From assembly GCF_040546685.1 (NCBI RefSeq), contig NZ_JBEPOH010000001.1:4092001-4156000 (forward strand): a stretch of DNA of 64,000 nucleotides, read 5' to 3'. The translations under genes and the position numbers were made by a program. Of this stretch, positions 9,116 through 17,123 are shown in pieces. The notes below the pieces were generated by a model, which was given only the letters and a program-made list of their open reading frames with translations, was not told the origin of the DNA and made no database searches. Source of the stretch: Variovorax sp. OAS795 (GTDB lineage: Bacteria; Pseudomonadota; Gammaproteobacteria; Burkholderiales; Burkholderiaceae_C). How positions within the stretch are numbered: position 1 is the first letter of the stretch; each line of letters begins with the position of its first letter.

Positions 9116-10906
9116 TCAGAACGCGTCGAGCGCCAGCGCCGTCACGCTCTCCGCACCCTCGACGATGCTGTCGCGCATCCCCGGCACCTTGTTCAGGATG
9201 TGCTCGGCATAGAAGCGCGCCGTGGCCACCTTGGCCTGCATGAAAGCGGTATCGACGTTGCGCGAGGCCAGGTCTTCCGCGATGACCAGCGAGCGTGCGA
9301 GCTGCCAGCCGGCCATGAGGTTGCCCGCGAGCATCAGGTAGGGCACGCTGCCCGCGAACACCGCGTTCGGCGATGCCTTGGTCTGTCCCGCGACGAAATC
9401 GACCACCTGCACGAAGGCCTCGCGCGCGGCCTTCAGGCGCTTCCGCACCGCCGCGGCCGCCGCGCTGTCGTGCTTCGCAAGCTCGCCCTCGGTCTTCTCG
9501 ATCTGCGCGGCAATGGCCTTGGCCGTCTGCCCGCCGTCGCGCGCCGTCTTGCGGCCCACGAGGTCGTTGGCCTGGATCGCGGTGGTGCCTTCGTAGATCG
9601 TCAGGATCTTGGCATCGCGGTAGTACTGCGCCGCGCCGGTCTCCTCGATGAAGCCCATGCCGCCGTGCACCTGCACGCCCAGCGAGGTCACTTCCAGGCT
9701 CATCTCGGTGCTGTAGCCCTTGACCAGCGGCACCATGAATTCATAGAACGCCTGGTTCTGCTTGCGCGCGTCCGCATCGGGGTGATGGTGCGCGGCGTCG
9801 TAGGCGGCGGCAGCCACGCTCGCCATGGCGCGGCAGCCTTCGGTACAGGCACGCATGGTCATCAGCATGCGCTTGACGTCGGGGTGGTGGATGATCGGCG
9901 CGCTGGCGTTGATCGAACCGTCGACCGGGCGGCTCTGCACGCGGTCCTTGGCGTAGGCCACGGCGTGCTGGTAGGCGCGCTCGGCAATGGCGATGCCCTG
10001 CATGCCCACGGCATAGCGGGCCGAGTTCATCATGATGAACATGTACTCGAGGCCGCGGTTCTCCTGGCCGACGAGATAACCGACGGCGCCACCGTTGTCG
10101 CCGTACTGCAGCACTGCCGTGGGCGAGGCCTTGATGCCCATCTTGTGCTCGATGCTCACGCAGTGCACGTCGTTGCGCTCGCCCAGGGACCCGTCCTTGC
10201 CGACGATGAACTTGGGCACCACGAACAGGCTGATGCCCTTCACGCCTTCGGGCGCACCGGTCACGCGGGCCAGCACCAGGTGCACGATGTTCTCGGCCAT
10301 GTCGTGCTCACCGTAGGTGATGAAGATCTTGGTGCCGAACACCTTGTAGGTGCCATCGGCCTGGGGCTCGGCGCGGCTGCGCACCATGGCCAGGTCGCTG
10401 CCGGCCTGCGGCTCGGTGAGGTTCATGGTGCCGGTCCACTGGCCGCTCACCAGCTTCTCCAGGTACACCGCCTTCAGTTCGTCGGAGCCGGCTGTGAGCA
10501 GCGCCTCGATGGCGCCGTCGCTCAGGAGCGGGCACAGCGCGAAGCTCATGTTGGCCGAGTTGAGCATCTCGCCGCAGGCCGCGCCGATGGTCTTGGGCAG
10601 GCCCTGGCCGCCGAAGTCCGCCGGATGCTGCAGGCCCTGCCAGCCGCCCGACACGTACTGCGCAAACGCTTCCTTGAAGCCCGGCGTGGTCACGACCTCG
10701 CCGTCCTTGAAGGACGACGGGTTGCGGTCGCCCGCCACGTTCAGCGGCGCAACCACGTCCTGGTTGAAGCGCGCGCATTCCTCGAGCACGGCCTGCGCGG
10801 TCTCGAGGCCGGCGTCTTCGAAGCCGGGCAGCCTGGCGATCTCGCCGATGTTGGCCAGGTGCTCGATGTCGAACAGCATGTCCTTGAGGGGGGCGGTGTA
10901 GCTCAT
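9116..10906 (-). CDS. acyl-CoA dehydrogenase (long, about 600-residue DmdC/FadE5-like type)
   Basis: A 596-residue FAD enzyme, longer than the 380-residue canonical family and typical of the type with an N-terminal extension (MSYTAPLKDMLFDIEHLANI) and an extra C-terminal helical domain. TEPQAGSDL (about residue 161 onward) is the flavin/substrate signature of the middle domain. GGMGFIEETGAAQYYRDAKI and IYEGTTAIQANDLVGRK contain the FAD contacts and the catalytic Glu region. It alpha,beta-dehydrogenates an acyl-CoA and passes electrons to ETF. The etfA and etfB genes lie directly upstream on the same strand, which supports that. Chain length and exact substrate are not determined by sequence reading. 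Confidence 0.9.
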   Translation of the reverse strand: MSYTAPLKDMLFDIEHLANIGEIARLPGFEDAGLETAQAVLEECARFNQDVVAPLNVAGDRNPSSFKDGEVVTTPGFKEAFAQYVSGGWQGLQHPADFGGQGLPKTIGAACGEMLNSANMSFALCPLLSDGAIEALLTAGSDELKAVYLEKLVSGQWTGTMNLTEPQAGSDLAMVRSRAEPQADGTYKVFGTKIFITYGEHDMAENIVHLVLARVTGAPEGVKGISLFVVPKFIVGKDGSLGERNDVHCVSIEHKMGIKASPTAVLQYGDNGGAVGYLVGQENRGLEYMFIMMNSARYAVGMQGIAIAERAYQHAVAYAKDRVQSRPVDGSINASAPIIHHPDVKRMLMTMRACTEGCRAMASVAAAAYDAAHHHPDADARKQNQAFYEFMVPLVKGYSTEMSLEVTSLGVQVHGGMGFIEETGAAQYYRDAKILTIYEGTTAIQANDLVGRKTARDGGQTAKAIAAQIEKTEGELAKHDSAAAAAVRKRLKAAREAFVQVVDFVAGQTKASPNAVFAGSVPYLMLAGNLMAGWQLARSLVIAEDLASRNVDTAFMQAKVATARFYAEHILNKVPGMRDSIVEGAESVTALALDAF

Positions 10907-10936
10907 CTCATGTCTCCAGATACAGCGGATACGAAA

Positions 10937-10958
10937 AGGGCATCGCGAACGATGCCCT
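10937..10958 (-). terminator. hairpin between etfA and the acyl-CoA dehydrogenase gene
   Basis: A perfect 9-bp stem (10937-10945 with 10950-10958) closes a 4-nt loop that reads TTCG on the minus strand, and is followed there by TTTTCG. It could be a weak intrinsic terminator or attenuator that lets etfBA be expressed more strongly than the downstream dehydrogenase. Confidence 0.55.
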
Positions 10959-10980
10959 CTGGCTCAGTGCGGCAATCGCG

Positions 10981-11913
10981 TCAGAGCGCCTTCACCAGTT
11001 CCGGCACGGCCGTGAACAGGTCGGCCACCAGGCCGTAGTCGGCCACCGAGAAGATCGGCGCCTCTTCGTCCTTGTTGATCGCCACGATCACCTTGGAGTC
11101 CTTCATGCCGGCCAGATGCTGGATCGCGCCCGAGATGCCCGCGGCGATGTACAGCTGCGGCGCGACGATCTTGCCGGTCTGGCCCACTTGCCAGTCGTTG
11201 GGCGCGTAGCCCGCATCGACGGCCGCGCGGCTGGCACCCAGGCCTGCGTTGAGCTTGTCGGCCAGGGGCGCCATCACTTCGGTGAACTTCTCGGCGCTGC
11301 CCAGGGCCCGGCCGCCCGAGACGATGATCTTGGCTGCGGTCAGTTCGGGGCGTTCGCTCTTGGTGACCTCGCGGCCCACGAAGCTGGACTTGCCGCTGTC
11401 GGCCACGCCTTCGGCGGTTTCAACGGCTGCGCTGCCGCCGGTGGCAGCGGCGGCGTCGAAGCCGGTGGTGCGCACGGTGATCACCTTGGTGGCATCGCTG
11501 CTCTGCACGGTGGCAATGGCGTTGCCGGCGTAGATCGGGCGCTCGAAGGTGTCGGGGCTCACGACCAACGTGATGTCGGAGATCTGCGCCACGTCCAGCT
11601 TGGCGGCCACGCGCGGGGCGACGTTCTTGCCGTTGGCGGTCGAGGGGAACAGGATGTGGCTGTAGTTGGCCGCGATGGCCAGCACCTGGGCAGCAACGTT
11701 CTCGGCCAGGTTCTCGGCCAGGCTCGGGCTGTCGGCCACGATGACCTTGGCCACGCCCGCGATCTGCGCGGCAGCCTTGCCGGCTTCGGCGGCATTGGCA
11801 CCCGCGACGAGCACATGCACGTCGCCGCCGCAGGCAAGCGCTGCGGTCACGGTGTTGAGGGTCGCGGGCTTGACGGTCGCGTGGTCGTGTTCGGCAATAA
11901 CTAGTGCGGTCAT
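10981..11913 (-). CDS. etfA: electron transfer flavoprotein alpha subunit
   Basis: The predicted 310-residue protein begins [25 protein letters not shown]. The C-terminal FAD domain is clear: [51 protein letters not shown] and [24 protein letters not shown]. The alpha and beta subunits form a soluble heterodimer carrying FAD and AMP, which collects electrons from acyl-CoA dehydrogenases and delivers them to ETF:quinone oxidoreductase. It follows etfB with a 13-nt gap in one transcription unit and precedes the dehydrogenase at 9116-10906. All key regions are intact. Confidence 0.95.
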   Translation of the reverse strand: MTALVIAEHDHATVKPATLNTVTAALACGGDVHVLVAGANAAEAGKAAAQIAGVAKVIVADSPSLAENLAENVAAQVLAIAANYSHILFPSTANGKNVAPRVAAKLDVAQISDITLVVSPDTFERPIYAGNAIATVQSSDATKVITVRTTGFDAAAATGGSAAVETAEGVADSGKSSFVGREVTKSERPELTAAKIIVSGGRALGSAEKFTEVMAPLADKLNAGLGASRAAVDAGYAPNDWQVGQTGKIVAPQLYIAAGISGAIQHLAGMKDSKVIVAINKDEEAPIFSVADYGLVADLFTAVPELVKAL

Positions 11914-11926
11914 GTCGTTATGTTCC

Positions 11927-12676
11927 TCAGATCACTTTGGCTTCGTTCTTGAGCTTGTCCACCAGGGTGGCGACGTCGGGCACCTTGATGCCGGCGCCGC
12001 GCTTGGGCGGCTCGCTGACCTTGAGGGTCTTCAGGCGGGGCTTGACGTCCACGCCCAGGTCTTCGGGCTTGAAGATGTCGAGCTGCTTCTTCTTGGCCTT
12101 CATGATGTTGGGCAAGGTGACGTAGCGCGGCTCGTTCAGTCGCAGGTCGGTGGTGATGACGGCCGGCAGCGTGAGGGAGATGGTTTCCAGGCCGCCGTCG
12201 ACTTCGCGCGTGACGGTGGCCTTGCCGTCTGTCACTTCGACCTTGGAGGCGAAGGTGGCTTGCGGCAGGTCGGTCAGGGCGGCGAGCATCTGGCCGGTCT
12301 GGTTGGCGTCGTCGTCGATGGCCTGCTTGCCCAGGATGACGAGCTGGGGCTGTTCCTTCTCGACCAGCGCCTTGAGCAGCTTGGCGACGGCCAGGGGTTG
12401 CAGCTCTTCGGTGGTCTCGACCAGGATGCCGCGGTCGGCGCCGATGGCCATGGCGGTGCGCAGGGTTTCCTGGCACTTGGCATCGCCGCACGACACGGCG
12501 ATGACCTCGGTGACCACGCCCTTCTCTTTGAGGCGCACCGCTTCTTCCACGGCGATCTCGTCGAAGGGGTTCATGCTCATCTTGACGTTGGCAATGTCCA
12601 CCCCGGTGCCGTCGCTCTTCACGCGCACCTTCACGTTGTAATCGACGACCCGTTTGACAGGCACTAGAACCTTCAT
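11927..12676 (-). CDS. etfB: electron transfer flavoprotein beta subunit
   Basis: A 249-residue protein starting [20 protein letters not shown] at the ATG at 12676. The 15-codon in-frame extension upstream is not conserved-looking and was discarded. Family marks: [18 protein letters not shown], the AMP-binding [24 protein letters not shown] segment, and [28 protein letters not shown], the recognition-loop region that docks onto partner dehydrogenases. It forms the ETF heterodimer with the product of the gene 13 nt downstream. A TATAAT-containing promoter candidate lies about 140 nt upstream. Confidence 0.95.
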   Translation of the reverse strand: MKVLVPVKRVVDYNVKVRVKSDGTGVDIANVKMSMNPFDEIAVEEAVRLKEKGVVTEVIAVSCGDAKCQETLRTAMAIGADRGILVETTEELQPLAVAKLLKALVEKEQPQLVILGKQAIDDDANQTGQMLAALTDLPQATFASKVEVTDGKATVTREVDGGLETISLTLPAVITTDLRLNEPRYVTLPNIMKAKKKQLDIFKPEDLGVDVKPRLKTLKVSEPPKRGAGIKVPDVATLVDKLKNEAKVI

Positions 12677-12813
12677 TGACTTGACTCCATTGGGATTGCA
12701 GAAAGGGGGCTTCGGGGGCAACCGGTCATTTTAGAGTCCAGCCTCTGCCGGCTCCGCGTTCGTATCGGCATGTACCGCGGTGCAACAAAAACGAACGGTC
12801 GTGCTTTTTCGAG

Positions 12814-12843
12814 ATTATACGGCAGCATCGCGCGGCGCGGAAA
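12814..12843 (-). promoter_or_regulatory. candidate sigma-70 promoter for etfBA
   Basis: Read on the minus strand, a perfect TATAAT (12819-12814) is preceded by TTTCCG (12843-12838) with an 18-nt spacer. The -10 overlaps the TAA stop of the mscS-like gene. The -35 is weak, so confidence is modest. The remaining gap to etfB, about 137 nt, has no other feature I recognise. Confidence 0.35.
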
Positions 12844-14095
12844 CCCCCGGCGGCAAGGATTCCACCCGCAGCACGCGCTGGGGATACGGAATGTCCACCC
12901 CCGCGCTACGCAGGCCCTCGAGAATGGCGATGTTGATGGCCGAGCGGACGTTGTCCTTTCCCTTGTCAGGGTCGGCCACCCAGAAGTTCAGGACAAACTC
13001 GAGTCCATCGGGCGCAAAGCTGGCAAGAAAGGTCACGGGCTCCGGGTCGGTCATGACGCGCGGCTGCGACTTGGCGGCGCCGCAAAGAATGGACTGCACC
13101 TTCGCCACGTCGCTGTCGTAGCCCACCACGATGCTGGTCGTGATGTTGAACTTGCGGTCCGCCATTGAGAGGTTCTCGACCCGGCTGGTGATCAGCGATT
13201 CGTTCGGAACGATGGCTTCGCGCCCGTTGCCTGCACGGATGAGCGTGTAGCGCGTCTTGATGTCGGTGATCCGGCCCTCGAAGGTATCGACCTTGACGTT
13301 GTCGCCGATTCGGATGGAGCGTTCGAGCAGGATGACGAAGCCGCTCACGTAGTTGGCCGCCAGCTTCTGCAGCCCGAAGCCCAGGCCCACGCCCAGTGCG
13401 CCGCCGAGCACCGAGAGCGCCGTGAGGTCGACCCCCACGGCCGACAGCGCGAACAGCAGCCCGACCAGCAGCAATATGGCGCGCACCGCATTGGACGCGA
13501 CCTTGCGCATCGACAGATCGGTCACGGCCTCGAGCAGGATGCGCTTCTCGATGGTGGCGGCGATCCACAGCGCGAGCACCAGCACCAGCCCGGCCGAGAG
13601 CGCACCCTGGATGATGGTCTGCAGGCTCACGCTCGTCTTGCCGAACGAGAGCGTGATGTTGTCGAGCTCGGCCAGCACGGGCGGCAGCAGCCCGACGATC
13701 CAGAGAATGGCCGCGATCCAGGCCAGCCAGGAGATCGTGCGCTCCAGCAGGCGCACCAGGTTGGAGGCCGGGAACACCGCCCGCATCACGCGCGCGAACA
13801 GGCGGATGACCAGCAGCGAAAGAAAGACCGACACCGCGATGCGCAGCACCAGCACCGGCTGGAAGCCGCTCACGCCGCGGCGCGCCAGTTCGGTGAAGAC
13901 CAGCGCCAGCAGCGGGAACAGCACGCCGTCGAAGGTACGCTCGCCGAACCAGATCGAATCCTTGGGCTGGTCGCGCCCGAACCAACGGCTCGCCACCCAG
14001 GCCAGGGCCAGGCAAGCCACCAGTGCCGCCAGTTCGATGCCAAGGCCGCGCGCGTCGACCTGGCCCAGGCGTTGTGTGAAATCGTTGAAGTTCAT
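12815..14095 (-). CDS. mechanosensitive channel, MscS family
   Basis: A 426-residue inner-membrane protein. Start MNFNDFTQRLGQVDARG at 14095 is preceded by an AAGAGA ribosome-binding site; a start at 14134 would add an arginine-rich tail. Five or six hydrophobic helices cover residues about 20-230, more than the three of E. coli MscS. The pore helix and beta domain are typical: GGALGVGLGFGLQKLAANYVSG, then LLERSIRIGDNVKV...GRITDIKTRYTLIRAGNGREAIVPNESL. The channel opens under membrane tension and releases solutes during hypo-osmotic shock. It is 39 nt downstream of the HDAC-like gene on the same strand. No regulatory nucleotide-binding domain is present. Confidence 0.88.
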   Translation of the reverse strand: MNFNDFTQRLGQVDARGLGIELAALVACLALAWVASRWFGRDQPKDSIWFGERTFDGVLFPLLALVFTELARRGVSGFQPVLVLRIAVSVFLSLLVIRLFARVMRAVFPASNLVRLLERTISWLAWIAAILWIVGLLPPVLAELDNITLSFGKTSVSLQTIIQGALSAGLVLVLALWIAATIEKRILLEAVTDLSMRKVASNAVRAILLLVGLLFALSAVGVDLTALSVLGGALGVGLGFGLQKLAANYVSGFVILLERSIRIGDNVKVDTFEGRITDIKTRYTLIRAGNGREAIVPNESLITSRVENLSMADRKFNITTSIVVGYDSDVAKVQSILCGAAKSQPRVMTDPEPVTFLASFAPDGLEFVLNFWVADPDKGKDNVRSAINIAILEGLRSAGVDIPYPQRVLRVESLPPGVSAPRDAAV

Positions 14096-14134
14096 CTCTT
14101 GGGACAACAGGTCGCCGCGTAGGCGCCGGCGCAA

Positions 14135-15088
14135 CTACAGGTCGGCAAGGACGCGGATATGGGCTTCCACGCTGCGGGCCAGCGCGTCGAGGTTGTAGCC
14201 GCCCTCGAGCATCGAGACGATGCGGCCGCGCGAATGGCGCCGCGCAACGTCCCGGATGCGGCCGGTGATCCAGGCGAAGTCGTTCTCGGTCAGGCCGAGC
14301 TGGCCCAGGTCGTCCTCGCGGTGGGCATCGAAGCCCGCGCTCACGAAGATCATCTCGGGCGCGAACTCCTCGAGCCGGGGCATCCAGATGGCCTCGATCA
14401 GCTCGCGCACGTCCATGCCCCGCGTGTAGGCCGGGATCGGCAGGTTCAGCATGTTCGAGGCCGGATACTGGGTGCCGCTGTACGGATAGAACGGATGCTG
14501 GAAGAAGCCCACCATGAGCGCGCGCGGATCGTCCGAAAGGATGTTCTCGGTGCCGTTGCCGTGGTGCACGTCGAAATCGACGATGGCCACGCGCTCCAGG
14601 CCATGCACTTCGAGCGCATGCCGCGCCGCAATGGCCACGTTGTTGAGAAAGCAGAAGCCCATGGCCTGCTCCCGGCAGGCATGGTGACCGGGCGGACGCA
14701 CCGAGCAGAACGCGTTCTCTATCTCACCGGCCATGACCGCGTCGGTCGCGGCGATGGCGGCCCCGGCGGCGCGGCGCGCGGCCAGCAGGGTGTACCGGGT
14801 CAGGATGGTGTCGGGGTCGAGCTGAGCATGGTCGGGGCCACCGGCCGGTTCGTCGGCTACCAGGCGCTGGTGAAGCTCTTCGAGGTGTTCGAGGTGCGCC
14901 TCGCTGTGCGCCCGGGTGATCTGTGCAAGGGTGGCGAGCGGCACGTCACGGTGTTCCAGCGCATCGCCCACGCCGCTGAGCAGCAGCCTGTCTTCAATGG
15001 CATCGAGCCGTTCGGGACATTCGGGATGGCCCCGGCCCATGTCGTGCTTCCAGCAGTCGCGATGTGTGAAGTACCCGGTCTTGCCCAT
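14135..15088 (-). CDS. histone deacetylase family protein (class II-like bacterial deacetylase)
   Basis: A 317-residue arginase/deacetylase-fold enzyme. SVRPPGHHACREQAMGFCFL contains the tandem His pair. VDFDVHHGNGTENI supplies Asp and His zinc ligands, SAGFDAHREDDLG the third ligand, and SMLEGGYNLDAL the Tyr loop. These are all catalytic elements of the family, so it should be an active zinc-dependent deacylase. Bacterial members deacetylate polyamines (AphA type), acetyl-CoA synthetase (AcuC type) or remain unknown; sequence reading does not separate them. The gene is divergent from the MoxR-DUF58-TgpA operon with a 74-nt gap that must carry both promoters. Confidence 0.88.
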   Translation of the reverse strand: MGKTGYFTHRDCWKHDMGRGHPECPERLDAIEDRLLLSGVGDALEHRDVPLATLAQITRAHSEAHLEHLEELHQRLVADEPAGGPDHAQLDPDTILTRYTLLAARRAAGAAIAATDAVMAGEIENAFCSVRPPGHHACREQAMGFCFLNNVAIAARHALEVHGLERVAIVDFDVHHGNGTENILSDDPRALMVGFFQHPFYPYSGTQYPASNMLNLPIPAYTRGMDVRELIEAIWMPRLEEFAPEMIFVSAGFDAHREDDLGQLGLTENDFAWITGRIRDVARRHSRGRIVSMLEGGYNLDALARSVEAHIRVLADL

Positions 15089-15162
15089 CTCTTTGCCGTG
15101 TCTCTGTCGTATCTAGACCTCACACGGCATGGGGCCGGGCGGTCTTACGGTATCGTTTGCAT

Positions 15163-16095
15163 ATGGATACAAATATGGACGTCGCTGCGAAGCTTGCCAC
15201 TTTGCTGAGTCAGCTTAACACGGTGATCGTGGGCAAGGAGCCCCAGGTTCGGGACTGCGTCGCATGCCTGCTCGCGGGCGGCCACCTCCTGATCGAGGAC
15301 GTGCCGGGCGTCGGCAAGACCACCCTCGCCCATGCGCTTTCGCACACCTTCGGCCTGCAGTTCTCGCGCGTGCAGTTCACCGCCGACCTGATGCCGGGCG
15401 ACTTGTCGGGCGTGGCCATCTACGACCGGGGCCAGCAGGCCTTTGTGTTCCACCCGGGTCCGATCTTCGCGCAGGTGCTGCTGGCGGACGAGATCAACCG
15501 CGCCAGCCCCAAGACGCAGAGCGCGCTGCTCGAGGCGATGGAAGAAAAGCAGGTCACCATCGAGGGCGAGACCCGGCCGCTGCCCACGCCGTTCTTCGTG
15601 ATCGCCACGCAGAATCCGCAGGACCAGCTCGGCACCTTTGCCCTGCCCGAGTCGCAGCTCGACCGCTTCCTGATGCGTATTTCGCTCGGCTATCCCGACC
15701 GCGCCGCGGAGCGCGAACTGCTCGCCGGCGCCGACCGCCGCGAGATGCTCGCCACCCTGCCCGCCATGCTGACCGCGGGCGAGCTGACGGCGCTGCAGCA
15801 GCGTGTACAGCAGGTGCATGCGGCCGAGCCGCTGTTGAACTACGTGCAGGACCTGATCGCCGCCACGCGGTCCGGCCGGTGGTTCCTGCAAGGCCTCTCG
15901 CCACGCGCCGGCATTGCCGTGCTGCGTGCCGCCAAGGCACAGGCGCTGCTGGCCAACCGCAGCTATGTCGCGCCCGACGACGTGCAGTCGATATTGCCGC
16001 AGACGGTTGCGCACCGCCTCACACCGGTGGGCGATGCCGGCCGCGGCGCCGTGGAGCAGGTGCGCGCAATGATCGCCGACGTGCCGCTGCCCTGA
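15163..16095 (+). CDS. MoxR-family AAA+ ATPase (DUF58/TgpA operon)
   Basis: An approximately 310-residue ATPase. ATG 15163 and ATG 15175 are both plausible starts, and a TTG six bases earlier is also in frame. Walker A EDVPGVGKTTLAHAL is near residue 45. ADEINRASPKTQSALLEAMEE is the Walker B and sensor region, and VIATQNPQDQLGTFALPESQLDRFLMRI is the MoxR-proper signature. The C-terminal lid begins at LTAGELTAL. It probably remodels the DUF58 partner encoded 25 nt downstream. The three-gene order MoxR, DUF58, TgpA is a very common conserved operon, of uncertain physiological role in envelope assembly or stress. Confidence 0.9.
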   Translation: MDTNMDVAAKLATLLSQLNTVIVGKEPQVRDCVACLLAGGHLLIEDVPGVGKTTLAHALSHTFGLQFSRVQFTADLMPGDLSGVAIYDRGQQAFVFHPGPIFAQVLLADEINRASPKTQSALLEAMEEKQVTIEGETRPLPTPFFVIATQNPQDQLGTFALPESQLDRFLMRISLGYPDRAAERELLAGADRREMLATLPAMLTAGELTALQQRVQQVHAAEPLLNYVQDLIAATRSGRWFLQGLSPRAGIAVLRAAKAQALLANRSYVAPDDVQSILPQTVAHRLTPVGDAGRGAVEQVRAMIADVPLP

Positions 16096-16120
16096 AGATG
16101 AACCAGCCTTCTTGCCCACG

Positions 16121-17092
16121 ATGATCGCGTCGCTGCGCTCGCGCATCGACGGCTGGTTTTTGTCGCGCCGGCCGCCTTCGGACACGCTGGAACTCACGCA
16201 GCGCAACGTCTATATCGTGCCCACGCGCGCGGGCTGGCTGCTGGGCGCCACGCTGCTGGTGCTCCTGGTCGCGTCGATCAACTACCAGCTCAATCTCGGC
16301 TACCTGCTCACTTTCATGCTGGCGGGCAGCGTGGCCGTCGGCATGCATGTGTGCCATGCCACCCTGCGCGGGCTGGCCATGCACCTGATGCCGCCCGAGC
16401 CGCACTACGCAGGCGCCGCCGCGGTCTTCCGGGTGGTGCTGCACAACACGCGGCGCAGCGTCAGGTACGGCATCGGCATGGCCGTGCGCGGCAGCGGCCA
16501 CTGGGCCTGGACCGACGTGCCGGCCCAGGGCAGCGCCACGGTCGAGATCGCGTTCCAGCCCGAAAGGCGCGGGCTTCATCCGGTGCCCGCGCTCACCGCC
16601 GAGACCCGTTTTCCGCTCGGCACCTTCCGCGTCTGGACGGTGTGGCGTCCCGCAGCGCAGATGCTGGTCTACCCGACCCCCGAACCCCATCCGCCGCCGC
16701 TGCCGCCCGGCGAACCGCTGTCGGGGCCGGCGGCCACATCGGCCGCCCTGCGCGCGCAGGCCGCGGGGGAGTACGACGGCCTGCGGGCGTATCGCCGTGG
16801 CGACCCGCTCAAGCTCGTGGTCTGGAAAAAGGCGGCCCGCGCGCAAGCCACGGGATCGGAGGACCTGGTGAGCCGCGACACGCAGCAGGCGCAGCGCGAA
16901 GAGCTGTGGCTCGATGTGCAGGCGGCCAACCTGGCCGACACCGAGGCGCGTCTTTCGAGGCTCTGCGCCTGGGTGCTGATGGCCGACCGCCTGGGCGTGG
17001 ACTATGGCATCCGCGTGGCCGCACGGGTGCTGCAGCCGTCGCAGGGGGAGGCCCATCGCAGGGCCTGCCTGGAAGCGCTGGCCCTATGCTGA
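16121..17092 (+). CDS. DUF58 domain-containing membrane protein
   Basis: The product is 323 residues starting MIASLRSRIDGWFLSRRPP. Two adjacent hydrophobic segments (residues about 33-75) anchor the N-terminus. An immunoglobulin-like beta region follows. The DUF58 motif GEYDGLRAYRRGDPLKLVVWKKAAR lies near residue 210, and the C-terminal part leads toward a vWA-like fold. Family members are the presumed partners of MoxR ATPases. Position between moxR (25 nt upstream) and tgpA (31 nt downstream) supports cotranscription. No catalytic residues are expected or seen. Confidence 0.88.
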   Translation: MIASLRSRIDGWFLSRRPPSDTLELTQRNVYIVPTRAGWLLGATLLVLLVASINYQLNLGYLLTFMLAGSVAVGMHVCHATLRGLAMHLMPPEPHYAGAAAVFRVVLHNTRRSVRYGIGMAVRGSGHWAWTDVPAQGSATVEIAFQPERRGLHPVPALTAETRFPLGTFRVWTVWRPAAQMLVYPTPEPHPPPLPPGEPLSGPAATSAALRAQAAGEYDGLRAYRRGDPLKLVVWKKAARAQATGSEDLVSRDTQQAQREELWLDVQAANLADTEARLSRLCAWVLMADRLGVDYGIRVAARVLQPSQGEAHRRACLEALALC

Positions 17093-17123
17093 GCGCCCTC
17101 TCTTTCCGCCCGGAGCCCCGCGC

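Noticed and set aside
9092..11038. 648-codon plus-strand frame opposite the acyl-CoA dehydrogenase
   Set aside because: Antisense shadow; rich in His/Arg/Gly with no known pattern.
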